64,000 bases of DNA from G963668605 sp963793625 (lineage in GTDB: Bacteria > Acidobacteriota > Terriglobia > Bryobacterales > Bryobacteraceae): positions 558,001 to 622,000 of the forward strand of contig CAWCAT010000020.1 of the NCBI GenBank assembly GCA_963793625.1, in the 5' to 3' direction. Each line of letters opens with the position of its first letter. Within the stretch, counting starts at the first letter, position 1. A program made the position numbers and the translations under genes. The notes under the pieces were generated by a model. It made no database searches, was not told where the DNA came from, and saw only the letters and a program-made list of their open reading frames with translations. This document shows, one piece after another, positions 47,251 through 56,954 of the stretch.

Positions 47251-48506
47251 GAGGCTCCTGCGGTCTGTAGTGAGTTCACTTTCATTCTGTTATAGTCCGG
47301 GCTGAAGAACTGCACCGCTGCCAGAATTAGAGCCGCGCTTCCGGCGGCGTGAACCAGCGGCAATATAGACAACCCAGCCGCCAGGCCGATGCTTTGCTTC
47401 ATTGCACCAAGCCACACAGGAGCCAGTGAGGCAATGCCGAAAGCGATCGACAACACCAGCCCGGATGCTGAAGCGTGCAGGCGCGGAGGCACCACCTGGT
47501 ACACAGCCGCCCAGGTATTGCAGTCATAGAGACCGCGGAAGAATCCGAAGCCGGCCAGCGCCGCGTAGACCAGCGGAAGGCTCGAAGCTGCGCCCATCAG
47601 ATAGAGAAAAGGAGCCGCGAGCAATAACGCCGAGGCTTGCATCCACAGGCGCGCTTTGGGCTGGCGCAAGGCGAGGCGGTCGGCAAAGCGGCCCCCCACC
47701 AACACTCCTGCGAAGGCGAAGGCATGGTGGTAGAACATGCTGGAGAAACCCGCATTGGCCAGAGAGAGTTGAAAGCGCTCATGGAGGAACGTCGGCATCC
47801 ATGTGAGGTAAGCGACGTTGGCGAAAACAGAGGCGCCCAGGCCCGCCGCGATCAGGAAAACGGTCGGCCGGCGGAATAACTCCCGGGCTCCGAAGCGGTA
47901 CCCGGGTTCGACGGGGGCTGGAGGCACTTTACGTATGCGGAGCTGCATCAACGCAGCGGCGGCGATCCCACCGGCTCCGAATATCCAGAATGCGCCGCGC
48001 CATCCGAAATGGTCGGCGATGTAGCCGGCCACCGCTCCGGTCACGATCACCCCAACATATAAGGATGTCTGGTGAAGCGCCATCGCCTGCGCCCGAGTCT
48101 CCGAGTGCTGCTCGCCGATAAGGGCGTACGCAGAAGGCGCGAACATGGCTTCGCCTACGCCAGTCGCGATGCTTCGGACTGCAATCAGCAGCAAAAGCGT
48201 GTTCGCGAAGCCCGTTAGTGTGGTGGCAACGCTCCAGACCAGGATACTGAGCACAACGATACGCTTGCGTGAGAAGGTGTCGCCAGCCAGGCCGCTAAAA
48301 GGGATGACGCAGGCAAATGCGATGGTGAAGATCGACGCGACTAACCCGGCTTGGACGCTCGAGAGGCCTAAATCGAGCCGGAGAGCGGGCAAAACAATAC
48401 CGAAAAGCTGACGATCGGCCTGATTGAAGAAGAAGGCAATCCAGAGCCAAAGCACGAGTTCCCAGCGGTATGGGATGCGAAAATCGAATGGCGTTTTGGC
48501 GGCCAT
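47247..48506 (-). CDS. MFS transporter, hexuronate/sugar-acid type
   Basis: 419 residues, twelve membrane helices. Typical ACS/ExuT-like signatures: WIAFFFNQADRQLFGIVLPAL in helix 1, GLAGDTFSRKRIVVLS in the 2-3 loop and RSIATGVGEAMFAPSAYALI in helix 4. First gene of the five-gene operon, 96 bp from the divergent receptor start. Given its partners it most likely imports the sugar acid that the dehydratase consumes. No clear Shine-Dalgarno before ATG 48506, but no better start exists. Confidence 0.88.
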   Translation of the reverse strand: MAAKTPFDFRIPYRWELVLWLWIAFFFNQADRQLFGIVLPALRLDLGLSSVQAGLVASIFTIAFACVIPFSGLAGDTFSRKRIVVLSILVWSVATTLTGFANTLLLLIAVRSIATGVGEAMFAPSAYALIGEQHSETRAQAMALHQTSLYVGVIVTGAVAGYIADHFGWRGAFWIFGAGGIAAAALMQLRIRKVPPAPVEPGYRFGARELFRRPTVFLIAAGLGASVFANVAYLTWMPTFLHERFQLSLANAGFSSMFYHHAFAFAGVLVGGRFADRLALRQPKARLWMQASALLLAAPFLYLMGAASSLPLVYAALAGFGFFRGLYDCNTWAAVYQVVPPRLHASASGLVLSIAFGIASLAPVWLGAMKQSIGLAAGLSILPLVHAAGSAALILAAVQFFSPDYNRMKVNSLQTAGAS

Positions 48507-48548
48507 ACAGATTTTATATCAAAGATTTGCTCAAATAGTACATAGTTA

Positions 48549-48578
48549 TTGACACATTTTAGATCTTAGATCTAAAAT
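48549..48578 (+). promoter_or_regulatory. Promoter of TonB receptor 2
   Basis: TTGACA at 48549-48554 and TAAAAT at 48573-48578 with an 18-bp spacer form a good sigma-70-type promoter pointing at the receptor gene; the AGGAGG ribosome site is at 48589-48594 and ATG at 48602. Confidence 0.6.
48557..48577. promoter_or_regulatory. 21-bp palindromic operator candidate
   Basis: Perfect inverted repeat with arms TTTTAGATCT (48557-48566) and AGATCTAAAA (48568-48577) around a single T. It fills the space between the -35 and -10 of the receptor promoter and lies 51 bp from the start of the divergent MFS-gntR operon, an ideal place for one repressor to control both arms. The operon-encoded GntR/FCD protein is the natural candidate ligand. 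Confidence 0.65.
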
Positions 48579-48601
48579 TGCGATGTACAGGAGGTTGATC
48601 G

Positions 48602-51600
48602 ATGTCACATCTGCCCGCTTTGCTCCGTCCGTTCCTTCGCAGCGCCTGCCTCGGCGCCGCACTTATATTGGCCGCTGCGTCCTCATCCGCCCAGAATGTT
48701 TCCGGCGTGTTGTCAGGAACGCTGCAAGATCCTACCGGGGCGACGATCCCTGCGGCACGGATCCAACTGACAGCTGAACGTACGGGCTTCGTCCGGACGA
48801 CAGACAGCAACAGTGGCGGGTTCTTCACCTTCCCCGATCTGACTCCAGACACATTCCGGGTAAAGATCACTGTGCCTGGATTCAAGGCCTACGCGCAAAG
48901 CGGCATCGAAATCACTTCCGGCCAGCAGGTTTCGTTAGGTGTGATCCCGATGCAAGTCGGGGATGTGGCCGAATCGGTAGTAGTGACGGGCGAGGCGACC
49001 AATGTGATAGTGGCGACGTCCGAGCGTGCCGGCGTGCTCACTTCGCAGGATCTGAGCGTGCTCGCTACTCGCGGGCGGGATTTCATGGACGCCGTAGGAC
49101 TGTTGCCGGGCGTGGTGGACCTTAACGAGTCCCGCGAGTCGCCGGGCAAGGACAGCATGGGCAGCGTGTTTATCCTCGGCGGCAGAGACAACCAGAAGAA
49201 CATCACCATTGACGGCGTAACTGGAGTGGACATCGGCAGCGGAACCTCGTTCAAGACCATGCCGTCGATGGATTCGATCAGCGAGCTCAAGGTGCTGATG
49301 TCCAACTATGCGGCGGAATTCGGGCGCAACTCAGGGGGTTCCATCACCCTGATCACCAAGGGCGGCGGCAAGCAGTTCCACGGCGCCGCCAACTGGTATC
49401 ATCGCCACGAGCAGTTTTCTGCTAATAACTACTTCAACAACATCAACGCGCTGCAGCGCTCACGCTACCGCTACAACATCTTCACCTACTCTTTGAGCGG
49501 ACCGATTACCATCCCGAAGGTCTTCAACAAAAGCCGCTCCAAACTGTTCTTCTTCTTCTCCGAGGAATTCCAGGGCCAGTTGGCCAACGTCGCCGCCAAG
49601 ACCGTGACAGTACCGACGGCAGCCGAACGCGCCGGCGATTTTTCCGCCAGCTACGATGTCAACGGGAGAATCCGCACCATCTATGATGCCCAGGCGAACC
49701 AGACACCGTTCCCCGGCAATAAAATCCCGGCCGCGCGGTTCAACCGCGTCGGGCAGAAAGTGCTCGACCTTTTCCCGCTGCCGAACTTCGTCGATGCTAA
49801 TCCCGCCCGCCGTTACCAGTGGAACTACGTCTCGGCGTACAGCTACGACAACCCGCGCCGCAGCGAATTGGTTCGCATCGACTATTCGCCCTGGCAAAAC
49901 GTGCAATTGTACGGCCGCTACAGCCGGAACAAGGACGAAGCCATCGCCTATTACGGTCCTTGGGTAACAGGCGCGCTGAACTTTCCGCTGGGACGAATCG
50001 CATACAAATACCCGGGCCGCAGTTACTCCCTGCATGGCACCGTCACGCTCTCCCCCTCATTGTTCAACGAGATTAATCTCGGCATGAGCGAGAGCACCAA
50101 CCAGTACTATCCTGAAGATCCTGACAAATTCACCCGCAAGGGCACCGGCATTGAAATCGCCAGTTGGTATCCCGGCGATCCGGCCGGCCTCATTCCCGAT
50201 ATGAGTTTCGGTGGGGTTTCAAACCCGGCCAACCCCAGCATGGACAACCGTATTTCCAGCTACATGACTAACGCAAGGATGAATCCGACATACTCCGTCG
50301 CCGACAATCTGAGCAAGGTGCTCGGAACGCATACGTTCAAAGCTGGTATCTATATTGAGCGATCCTACGCCTATCCATACGCGGCCAACAACGTGCGCGG
50401 ATCGGCGGGTTTCGGGGTAGACCGCACCAACCCGCTCGACACCAACTACGCGTACTCCAATGCTCTGACCGGAGTGTATGCGAGCTACAGCCAGGCGAGC
50501 GCGCAGCCCATGTCGAAGCTTCGCTTCAGCAACAACGAATGGTACGTGCAGGATGATTGGCGCGTACGGCCGGGCTTGTTCCTGAATTACGGCCTACGTT
50601 TCATTAACGCGCCGCCCATGTGGGACGGATATATGAAGCAGTCCACATACATCACCAGCCTTTTCGATCCCGCCAAGGCGCCCGTACTGTTGCGGCCTGC
50701 TTTGAATGCCAGCGGAACGAAAATCGCGTTCAATCCGCAGACTGGCGCGACTTATCCCGCCGTTCTTGTCGGAACGTTCGCTCCCGGATTGGGCGACCCG
50801 GCCAACGGTATGGCGGTAGTGGGAACCCATGGACTTCCGAATACCCTTTATACCGTTCCCTCGCTCAGCCTGGGTCCGCGGTTCGGCTTTGCCTGGACGC
50901 CTTCCGGATTGGCGCAGACGGTGGTTCGCGGCGGAGTGGGTATCTTTTACAATCGCTCGCCCATGGGGCCAATGAACAGCATGCCGGCCAACCCGCCCAA
51001 CGTTTACACGCCAACGACCTATTTCGGAAATCTGGACACGCTGGCGCAAGCCGGAGGGTCGGGCGCTCTGTCTCCGACCAATGTCACTGCCATGTACGGC
51101 GATCAATCACCGCAAACGGTGTACAACTACAGCTTCGGAATCCAGCAGAAAGTAGGGCAGAAGCTGATTCTGGACGTCTCCTACGTTGGCTCGATTTCCC
51201 GCCATTTCTGGTTTACGCGGAACGTCAACGCCGTGCCCGCGGGGGCGCAGTTCCTCGATCTGCACCCCGAAAACCGCGACCTCAGCACTGCGAACACCGC
51301 GCTTTCGACCAACTTCCTGCGGCCTTTGCAGGGATGGGGCGACATCACCTTCTACGATTTCGGCGGGACGGCAAATTACAACTCGCTCCAATCCACCGTA
51401 AGCCGCCGCCTCGGGCGGGGCCTGATCTCGGCGAGTTACACCTTCAGCAAGACGCTGGGCACCGCCTCGTCCGACACCGGCGCGGTAAGCGTGAACTTCC
51501 CGGCGCGCAATCGGAATTACGGAGTGCTGACATACGACCGTCCGCACGTCTTGTCTCTTCGCTACAATTACCGACTGCCGGAACCGGGCAAATACCTGCG

Positions 51601-52072
51601 CAACCGCCTGCTCGGAGTAGTCACGGACCGTTGGGAAGTTTCCGGCATCAGCCGGTTTATGAGCGGCGCCCCGTTCACGCCGAGTTTCTCTACGGTGGAC
51701 GGTGCCAATATCACCGGTACGCCATCGGAAAGCGCTCGTCCGAACGTGCTCGATCCCACTGCCGCCCCAGCCCTCCGCTTTACACGGCCGGCCCGCGGAA
51801 CTTTCGGCAATGCGGGCAGCAACGTCCTGCGCGGACCGGGAGTGAACAACTGGGACATCTCTGTCTTTCGTCAAATTCCTATACGCGAGGGCGGAAAATC
51901 GCTGCAACTGCGCTTCGAGTCGTATAACACGTTCAATCACACCCAGTTTTCCGCCGTGTCGCAAGCCGCACGTTTCGATGCCCAAGGCGTTCAGGTGGAT
52001 CCATTGTTCTTGCAGCCGACTGCGGCACGAGCGCCGCGGCGGGTGCAGTTGGCTGTGCGGCTCAATTGGTGA
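48602..52072 (+). CDS. TonB-dependent receptor, Oar-like, with carboxypeptidase-regulatory-like domain (2)
   Basis: 1,156 residues, uninterrupted. ATG 48602 follows AGGAGG at 7 bp. Signal peptide to about residue 30 (ALILAAASSSAQ). Regulatory-like sandwich at about 33-120 (GVLSGTLQDPTGATIPAARIQL, FFTFPDLTPDTFRVKI), plug (LATRGRDFMDAVGLLPGVV, ILGGRDNQKNITIDGVTGVD, ELKVLMSNYAAEFGRNSGGS), then the barrel, ending in an aromatic residue (LAVRLNW). Clearly the same family as receptor 1 at 29562-33176, but diverged. Probable outer-membrane importer for the glycan handled by the flanking glycosidases and operon. Confidence 0.93.
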   Translation: MSHLPALLRPFLRSACLGAALILAAASSSAQNVSGVLSGTLQDPTGATIPAARIQLTAERTGFVRTTDSNSGGFFTFPDLTPDTFRVKITVPGFKAYAQSGIEITSGQQVSLGVIPMQVGDVAESVVVTGEATNVIVATSERAGVLTSQDLSVLATRGRDFMDAVGLLPGVVDLNESRESPGKDSMGSVFILGGRDNQKNITIDGVTGVDIGSGTSFKTMPSMDSISELKVLMSNYAAEFGRNSGGSITLITKGGGKQFHGAANWYHRHEQFSANNYFNNINALQRSRYRYNIFTYSLSGPITIPKVFNKSRSKLFFFFSEEFQGQLANVAAKTVTVPTAAERAGDFSASYDVNGRIRTIYDAQANQTPFPGNKIPAARFNRVGQKVLDLFPLPNFVDANPARRYQWNYVSAYSYDNPRRSELVRIDYSPWQNVQLYGRYSRNKDEAIAYYGPWVTGALNFPLGRIAYKYPGRSYSLHGTVTLSPSLFNEINLGMSESTNQYYPEDPDKFTRKGTGIEIASWYPGDPAGLIPDMSFGGVSNPANPSMDNRISSYMTNARMNPTYSVADNLSKVLGTHTFKAGIYIERSYAYPYAANNVRGSAGFGVDRTNPLDTNYAYSNALTGVYASYSQASAQPMSKLRFSNNEWYVQDDWRVRPGLFLNYGLRFINAPPMWDGYMKQSTYITSLFDPAKAPVLLRPALNASGTKIAFNPQTGATYPAVLVGTFAPGLGDPANGMAVVGTHGLPNTLYTVPSLSLGPRFGFAWTPSGLAQTVVRGGVGIFYNRSPMGPMNSMPANPPNVYTPTTYFGNLDTLAQAGGSGALSPTNVTAMYGDQSPQTVYNYSFGIQQKVGQKLILDVSYVGSISRHFWFTRNVNAVPAGAQFLDLHPENRDLSTANTALSTNFLRPLQGWGDITFYDFGGTANYNSLQSTVSRRLGRGLISASYTFSKTLGTASSDTGAVSVNFPARNRNYGVLTYDRPHVLSLRYNYRLPEPGKYLRNRLLGVVTDRWEVSGISRFMSGAPFTPSFSTVDGANITGTPSESARPNVLDPTAAPALRFTRPARGTFGNAGSNVLRGPGVNNWDISVFRQIPIREGGKSLQLRFESYNTFNHTQFSAVSQAARFDAQGVQVDPLFLQPTAARAPRRVQLAVRLNW

Positions 52073-52232
52073 TGCTGGTTGAACGGGACAGCTCGCCGGG
52101 AATCTGGCAGTATCCTGAGCGGCGACCGAGCGCCCCCGATTTCGGCGACTACAGAGATTGCACATTTTGCTACAGCATGGCGGGCCAGACCGAACTCGGG
52201 CTCCGCAACGCGATGAAAGGAACTTCGCAGAC

Positions 52233-53683
52233 ATGATCAGGCGTACTTCCCAATCAGTGGTCGCAGCGCTGACGCTCGCTACACTTTCAGCAACCGCCGT
52301 TGCCGGGGCCGGGCCGAAGATTGACACTTCACCGGACCGGGCACGAACTGACCTGAATCCGGGGTTGAAGAGAATTGGCACAATCAAGCCACGGAGCGCA
52401 AATCAGATTTCGGGTTCCAACTGGACTCTCGGATGCGAGACCCTCGACCGCGACTTTGCGGATTACCAGCAATACAAAGAGTACATCGTCCCACTGGGCA
52501 TCAAGACCATCCGGCTGCAAGGAGGATGGGCCAAGACGGAGAGAGTGAAAGGATCCTACGATTTCGCGTGGCTGGACACGATTATCCACGACGCCCACGG
52601 ACGCGGGCTGAACATCCTATTGGAGACGGGCTACGGCAACACGGTTTACGAGGGTGGCGGAGGGTGGGACCTCGCGGGCGGTTTCCCAACATCGCCTGAG
52701 GGGCTTGCGGCGTGGGACCGCTGGGTGGAGGCCATGGCAACCCGCTACAAGGGCAAAGTCCGCGACTGGGCAATGTGGAACGAGCCAGACATCAATAAGC
52801 AGCATAAGCCCGAGGATATCGCGCTATTCAATATCCGCACTGCGGAAATCATCAAGCGCGTGATTCCGAGTGCGCGGATCGCCGGACTCTCCCTCGCGAG
52901 TTCGAGCCCGAAATTGCTGGAAAACTGCTTGAAGGTCCTTGACGCCAAAGGCAGCTTGGTCTCTTCCCCTGGTTCATCTACCACGGGTATGAGTTCAATC
53001 CGGACAGCTCCTATAAGAACGTCGAGGGATTAAAAGCCACACTGGCGCGGTACTCGACAACGGCAAAGATGCGGCAAGGGGAGAACGGCTGCCCTTCCGA
53101 GAAGACGACGAAGTTCGCGCTCTGGGATCATCCCTGGACCGAGTGCAGCCAGGCCAAGTGGGACCTGCGGCGAATGCTCGGCGATTTGGGGCACGATGTG
53201 GAGTCAGCCGTCTTCACCATCTGCGATTTCGATCACACAGGACGCGAGATCAATCGCAAAGGCCTATTGCGGGCCAACGCGGACAAGAAGGTTGAAAAAA
53301 TCAAACTCGCTTACTACTCGGTGCAGAACGCCGTCTCGGTGTTTGACGACAAGCTGGAACGAGTTAAGGATTCTTCTATCACAGTCACTTATGAGAAGAG
53401 CACGGCGACTTCTGCGTATCGAAACAAGAGTAACGGGCAGAACCTGGTGGTGCTGTGGGACAACTCAGGAACGCCAGACGATTCCTTCGTGACGCGGCCC
53501 GCTCAGGTCGAGGTAAAGGGCCTGGCTATCAGGCGGCCGGTCTGGGTGGACTTGGTTTCAGGAGGAATCTACGAGATTCCTGGAGATCGCATTTCAAGGG
53601 CGGCCGGATCCATACTCTTCAAGGATATCCCCATGTATGACGCTCCAATACTAATTGCAGACAGGTCTGCGCTCCTGCCTTGA
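52233..53683 (+). pseudogene. Exported clan A glycoside hydrolase, copy B, one frameshift
   Basis: ATG 52233 (AAGGAAC about 10 bp upstream) starts a signal peptide (VAALTLATLSATAVAGA). The protein aligns along its whole length with copy A: SGSNWTLGCETLDRD, PLGIKTIRLQGGWAK, LLETGYGNTVYEGGGGWDLAGGFP, acid/base Glu184 in DWAMWNEPD, and past one shift near 52970 the nucleophile in MRQGENGC and the same C-terminal beta domain (VDLVSGGIYEIPG). The two copies share long identical blocks (DRWVEAMATRYKGKVRDWAMW). Different C-terminal loops suggest different linkages. Lies 160 bp downstream of receptor 2 and probably shares its promoter. Confidence 0.82.
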
Positions 53684-53713
53684 GATCGGGACGATGGCGG
53701 CACCGGAAATGCG

Positions 53714-53970
53714 TCCCGTATGGACCGGAAACTCAAGCCATTGCTCTGGCGGTCGATTGCGGGAGCTACCGGAGACAACCAAGCCAAAAGTCGTGAGCAT
53801 TTAACGTGCTCTTCTCACGTGGTTTGGTTCGAGAGCGACTTTCTGCGGACCAAGCGCAACACTCGCGCCGTCATCACTGGCTAACGCCAAGGCTTCACGC
53901 TGCGGCGTGGTAGTAATAGTTCAGCATTCCGCCCAATCGCTCGCGGCGCAGCACTGCTCCATGATGATCC
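53714..53970. repeat. 257-bp direct repeat, copy 1
   Basis: Starts TCCCGTATGGACCGG and ends CATGATGATCC. Compared with 59095-59351 it has the same length and about seven mismatches (about 97% identical), with unrelated sequence beyond both ends. Its right part encodes, on the minus strand, the last residues of an integrase (RERLGGMLNYYYHAAA, stop at 53895). It also holds a small inverted repeat, GAGCA/TGCTC around TTTAACG. Confidence 0.9.
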
Positions 53971-54137
53971 AAACGACGGCGCTGGTCATCGTTGAGCCGC
54001 GGCCGCCGGCCACCGAGTTGCTCTCTTAGAACACGATTCTCTTCGCGCAGGAAGTCAATGACCTGCAGTTGGCGTTGGTTCATCCACCCGGCGATGGCGA
54101 TCAGCACAAACCGGAATGGATCCAGAGTCCTTGGCAT
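53895..54137 (-). pseudogene. Integrase-core transposase, internally deleted
   Basis: The frame fuses the beginning (MPRTLDPFRFVLIAIAGWMNQ, QVIDFLREENRVLREQLGGR, RLNDDQRRRL) and the very end (RERLGGMLNYYYHAAA) of an IS481-like, rve-type transposase. About 230 or more internal residues, including the whole DDE catalytic core, are gone; the join lies at about 53970, exactly where the direct repeat ends. Non-functional. Its N-terminal part is unique to this copy. Confidence 0.7.
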
Positions 54138-54261
54138 CTCGTTCGTCCATTATCGCCAGCACCTGCCGTTCGGTAAAGTGGCGCGAATTCAAGCAGATCC
54201 AATTTCCGGGCCATACGGGAGCGCCAACGCCAGTAAAGACGAAAAACCTCATGACAACAGC

Positions 54262-55357
54262 CTAAACAGTCCACGTCTCGGTGAGCGCACGCTCGAAATT
54301 CCCACCGAGAATGAGTTCGATGCTCCGGCTGGAATAGTTCCGCCTCACCAAGCCTTCGGTCAGATCGTAAATCTTCTTTGCATAGTCGATTCCGTCAAGG
54401 TCGAATCTCCTTGTGCGATGAGACAGAGCCATCCCGTCCGTCCAGATCGACGTCGCTCCCTATGCCGGCGTGCTCAACCCCGACCAGTTTGGTCAGATGG
54501 TCGATGTGATCCAGTACATGCTTGATCGTGACTGGTCCTGCGGCTCGGACAAAGGAGCGGACCATGGTAATACCCATGACGCCTCCCTTTGCTGCCATCT
54601 TCCTGATTGCTTCATCCGTTTTGCAGCGGGCGCTGCCCGGAACCAGCACGCGACAGTTGGAGTGCGTAACGAGGACAGGCTTTCGCGATGCTTCGATAGC
54701 ATCCAGCGTGGTCCGGTCGCCGCAGTGCGAAATGTCTACCGCCATACCGAGTTCATTCATACGCTCCACGATCTGAACGCCGTATCTGCTGAGACCACTG
54801 TCTCGCGGGTCGCAAGATCCTCCGCCGATCCTGTTCCCGCTGTAGGTCAACTGCGAGACCCGCTGGCCTAGATCATAGAAGCGGTCTACGTCCTCGACGT
54901 TTCTAAAATGCGCGGAGTTCTGCTGGCCAAGCAGGATACCGATCTTCCCGAGCGCTTTTGCCTGTCTGAGATGGGCCACGCTTTCTATGCGCTGGAACTG
55001 CTCCCCGTGTGTCGCGATGAACGCGTTCCACCCCGTGAGGTCTCTGAGCGACTCCGTGTAGATGTCCCCCGCGATGTGCCCAACGGCGGGGTGGAACACT
55101 GTAATTCCCGAGCCGCTCAACCGCAGAAAATCGACTTGACGGAACCGGCCCGGATCGGTTTCCCAAGCACGCCGTTTCCTGTAGTCCAAAGTCAATAGGC
55201 CCAACATGTCGATCACCGTGGAGCGACGAACCAAGTCCACGGTGCGAACCGAATATTCCGTTTCACTCTGGGCAAAAAGGGAGAATCGGCCACGGTTGAT
55301 CATCGGCGCACTTAGAGACAGCGCCACGCCTTTCAGAACCGAGCGACGAGAGATCAT
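54262..55357 (-). pseudogene. M19-type (membrane dipeptidase-like) exported protein, one frameshift
   Basis: Tat signal (SRRSVLKGVALSLSAP). Body resembles the M19 dipeptidase fold: GIGILLGQQNSAHF-like strand, DRFYDLGQRVSQLTYSGNR, VDISHCGDRTTLDAI and VLVTHSNCRVLVPG with the His ligands of the second metal, and HAGIGSDVDLDGR. The first strand reads VIDMLGLLTLD where M19 enzymes have DGHxD, so the usual HxD metal pair is absent. A shift near 54420 joins ALSHRTRRFDL and the C-terminus ending TAG 54262-54264. Probably an amidohydrolase-fold subgroup with altered chemistry. ATG overlaps the stop of the small upstream gene by 4 bp. Confidence 0.75.
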
Positions 55358-55647
55358 AAGTCGGATTGGATACCCTCGGAACCCGCGTCCTCTTCCGAGG
55401 ACGCATACCGCGCGAGCTCCTCCGGGTGCTCTAGACCGATTGAATGCTGTTCATCGAGACGGGGAGCGCTAAAGGGATTGATCCCTATTGCATCGGAACT
55501 AAATTGCCGGGTGACGGCGGAAGCCGCCAGCTGCGAAGATGACGCCATGAGCGCTCGGTCTTCCAGACTTGTTCTGAAGGCTTCGAGTGACTCTTGCGCG
55601 AGCCCAACGATGGCCCAATTACCGCGTCCAAACATGGTGTTTTCCAT
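55354..55647 (-). CDS. Small protein of unknown function upstream of the M19 gene
   Basis: 97 residues from ATG 55647, or the tail of a longer gene: the sequence LIDPHYNRNGKHHV in another frame immediately upstream runs smoothly into FGRGNWAIVGLAQESLEAF, so a shift near 55635 may hide the N-terminus. The rest (SLEDRALMASSSQLAASAVTRQ, IGINPFSAPRLDEQHS, PEELARYASSEEDAG) matches nothing I know. Its stop overlaps the M19 start by 4 bp (ATGA), a sign of translational coupling and hence of a real gene. Confidence 0.45.
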   Translation of the reverse strand: MENTMFGRGNWAIVGLAQESLEAFRTSLEDRALMASSSQLAASAVTRQFSSDAIGINPFSAPRLDEQHSIGLEHPEELARYASSEEDAGSEGIQSDL

Positions 55648-56012
55648 TTCTGTTGTAGTGAGGGTCGATCAACACCTGGAGCGTGCAGCGCGATGTTCGG
55701 CTGGTAAATCGGAAGGACCATGCCCGGAATCTCCGGGCTCGTACCCGACGGCTTGGCGGTTGACGCCTGAACTCTTCACCTTTGTACCACAGCGCGGCTT
55801 TCGGCGGATCTGTTTGTGCTGATGAACTGGATCTGATGAGACTGAAGTCCTGAATTCAAGAACTTCCGAGCGAGGCCTCATGAGTCGGCAGTATCATGGT
55901 GGCCGCGCGTTTTGGTGCATGAAGCCGTCAGAATGGATCTATCATGAGATGCGCGTTGGTTTCCGAGTGCATGTGATTCCTTGTGTCGGCCGATCATAAG
56001 CCACTAGCCGGA
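55648..56012. other. 365 bp with no gene recognised
   Basis: Short random-looking frames only. It separates the M19 unit from the three-gene cassette. At most the first 40 bp may belong to the N-terminus of the 97-residue protein. Confidence 0.45.
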
Positions 56013-56954
56013 CTAAGCGCCCACCGGGCTGCTGCTCAGAGGCCGGGTACCGCGGAGTTTCATACCCTTCGGATCGCCTCGGGCAATTAGGGGCAATTTC
56101 GCCGCGAGCTTGCTCCAGCGCGGGCTGTCTTTTTGCGCTTCGTCAAACTCAAAGATGATCAAGCCAACAAATGGAGTCTCGTCCAGGACGATTGGCCTTT
56201 TCTTCTCGGCGACTTCCTCGACGAGTCCGCCAAGCTTCCTATGGCCGTCAGACCACTTGGCGATTTCAACAAGATTGCTGGCGACGAGATGGTAGCTCTC
56301 TAGCACGTCATCCCGGCGTTCTTGTAGCTTGTCTCGGTAGCGGGTTACTTGATCGACTACGTTATCTTTGCTGCGCCAGATCTCCCCGTTTCCGTATAGC
56401 TTGGCCTCCCAAAAACGTAGCCGGATGGAAGATTCCACCTCTTCAAAGCAGGCGATATCAATGCGCTGCGTAGTCTTTTGTTGGTCCTGCTCTTCGTGGT
56501 CAAAGGTGATTTCCGTGTCGATGACGTTATTCTCAAGGTCGCAAATTACCGCGTGCACCCCCTTCTTCTCGCCTCCGGCGTAGTACTTGGCTGCGCGCTT
56601 CATCTTGCCCAGTGTTTTGGATCCCTCATATTGTTCGATGAGGGGCGTAATCTCCTTGACCTTAAACTCCCAGCCGCCAGACTCCAGGCGGAGGGGAACT
56701 GGATTGCTCAGGTCCGGGTCGATCAGGTACTTTGGGTGCGTACTGAACTTCAATGGGCCGTTCTTACCGTCCCGCCCGATCTTGAACAGAGAACAGCCTC
56801 GCCGGTAAACGTTTATGTAATTGTCTCGGATACCCAGGACCAGGTCCGGGTCGGCGAGCACGTCGGCGAACCATCCAGGACGCCTCGCCAGGATCTCCAA
56901 CTTGCGCATAAAGTCAAGATCAAGACCGCGTTTAAAAACAATCACAAAGACCAC
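56013..56954 (-). CDS. PD-(D/E)XK nuclease-like protein, third gene of cassette
   Basis: 313 residues, no signal peptide, intact. The C-terminal half has the pattern of a PD-(D/E)XK nuclease: Asp in TTQRIDIACFEEVE, then LRFWEAKLYGNGE (ExK on the next strand) and, after a helix, DQVTRYRDKLQER, which resembles the Q-x-x-x-Y motif of restriction enzymes. The N-terminal half (GIRDNYINVYRRGCSLFKIGRD, PKYLIDPDLSNPVPL) is beta-rich and unfamiliar. Its ATG overlaps the end of the metallo-beta-lactamase gene by 13 bp. A nucleic-acid processing or defence role is inferred, not shown. Confidence 0.6.
   Translation of the reverse strand: MVFVIVFKRGLDLDFMRKLEILARRPGWFADVLADPDLVLGIRDNYINVYRRGCSLFKIGRDGKNGPLKFSTHPKYLIDPDLSNPVPLRLESGGWEFKVKEITPLIEQYEGSKTLGKMKRAAKYYAGGEKKGVHAVICDLENNVIDTEITFDHEEQDQQKTTQRIDIACFEEVESSIRLRFWEAKLYGNGEIWRSKDNVVDQVTRYRDKLQERRDDVLESYHLVASNLVEIAKWSDGHRKLGGLVEEVAEKKRPIVLDETPFVGLIIFEFDEAQKDSPRWSKLAAKLPLIARGDPKGMKLRGTRPLSSSPVGA

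Noticed and set aside
50620..52387. Two frames over 420 residues overlapping TonB receptor 2
   Set aside because: Shadow frames of the receptor barrel; one runs antisense through its start-to-end codon pattern without any motif.
53790..53830. Inverted repeat GAGCA/TGCTC as an IS200/IS605-style end
   Set aside because: No Y1 transposase in the window and the hairpin lies inside the 257-bp repeat next to an rve-type integrase tail.
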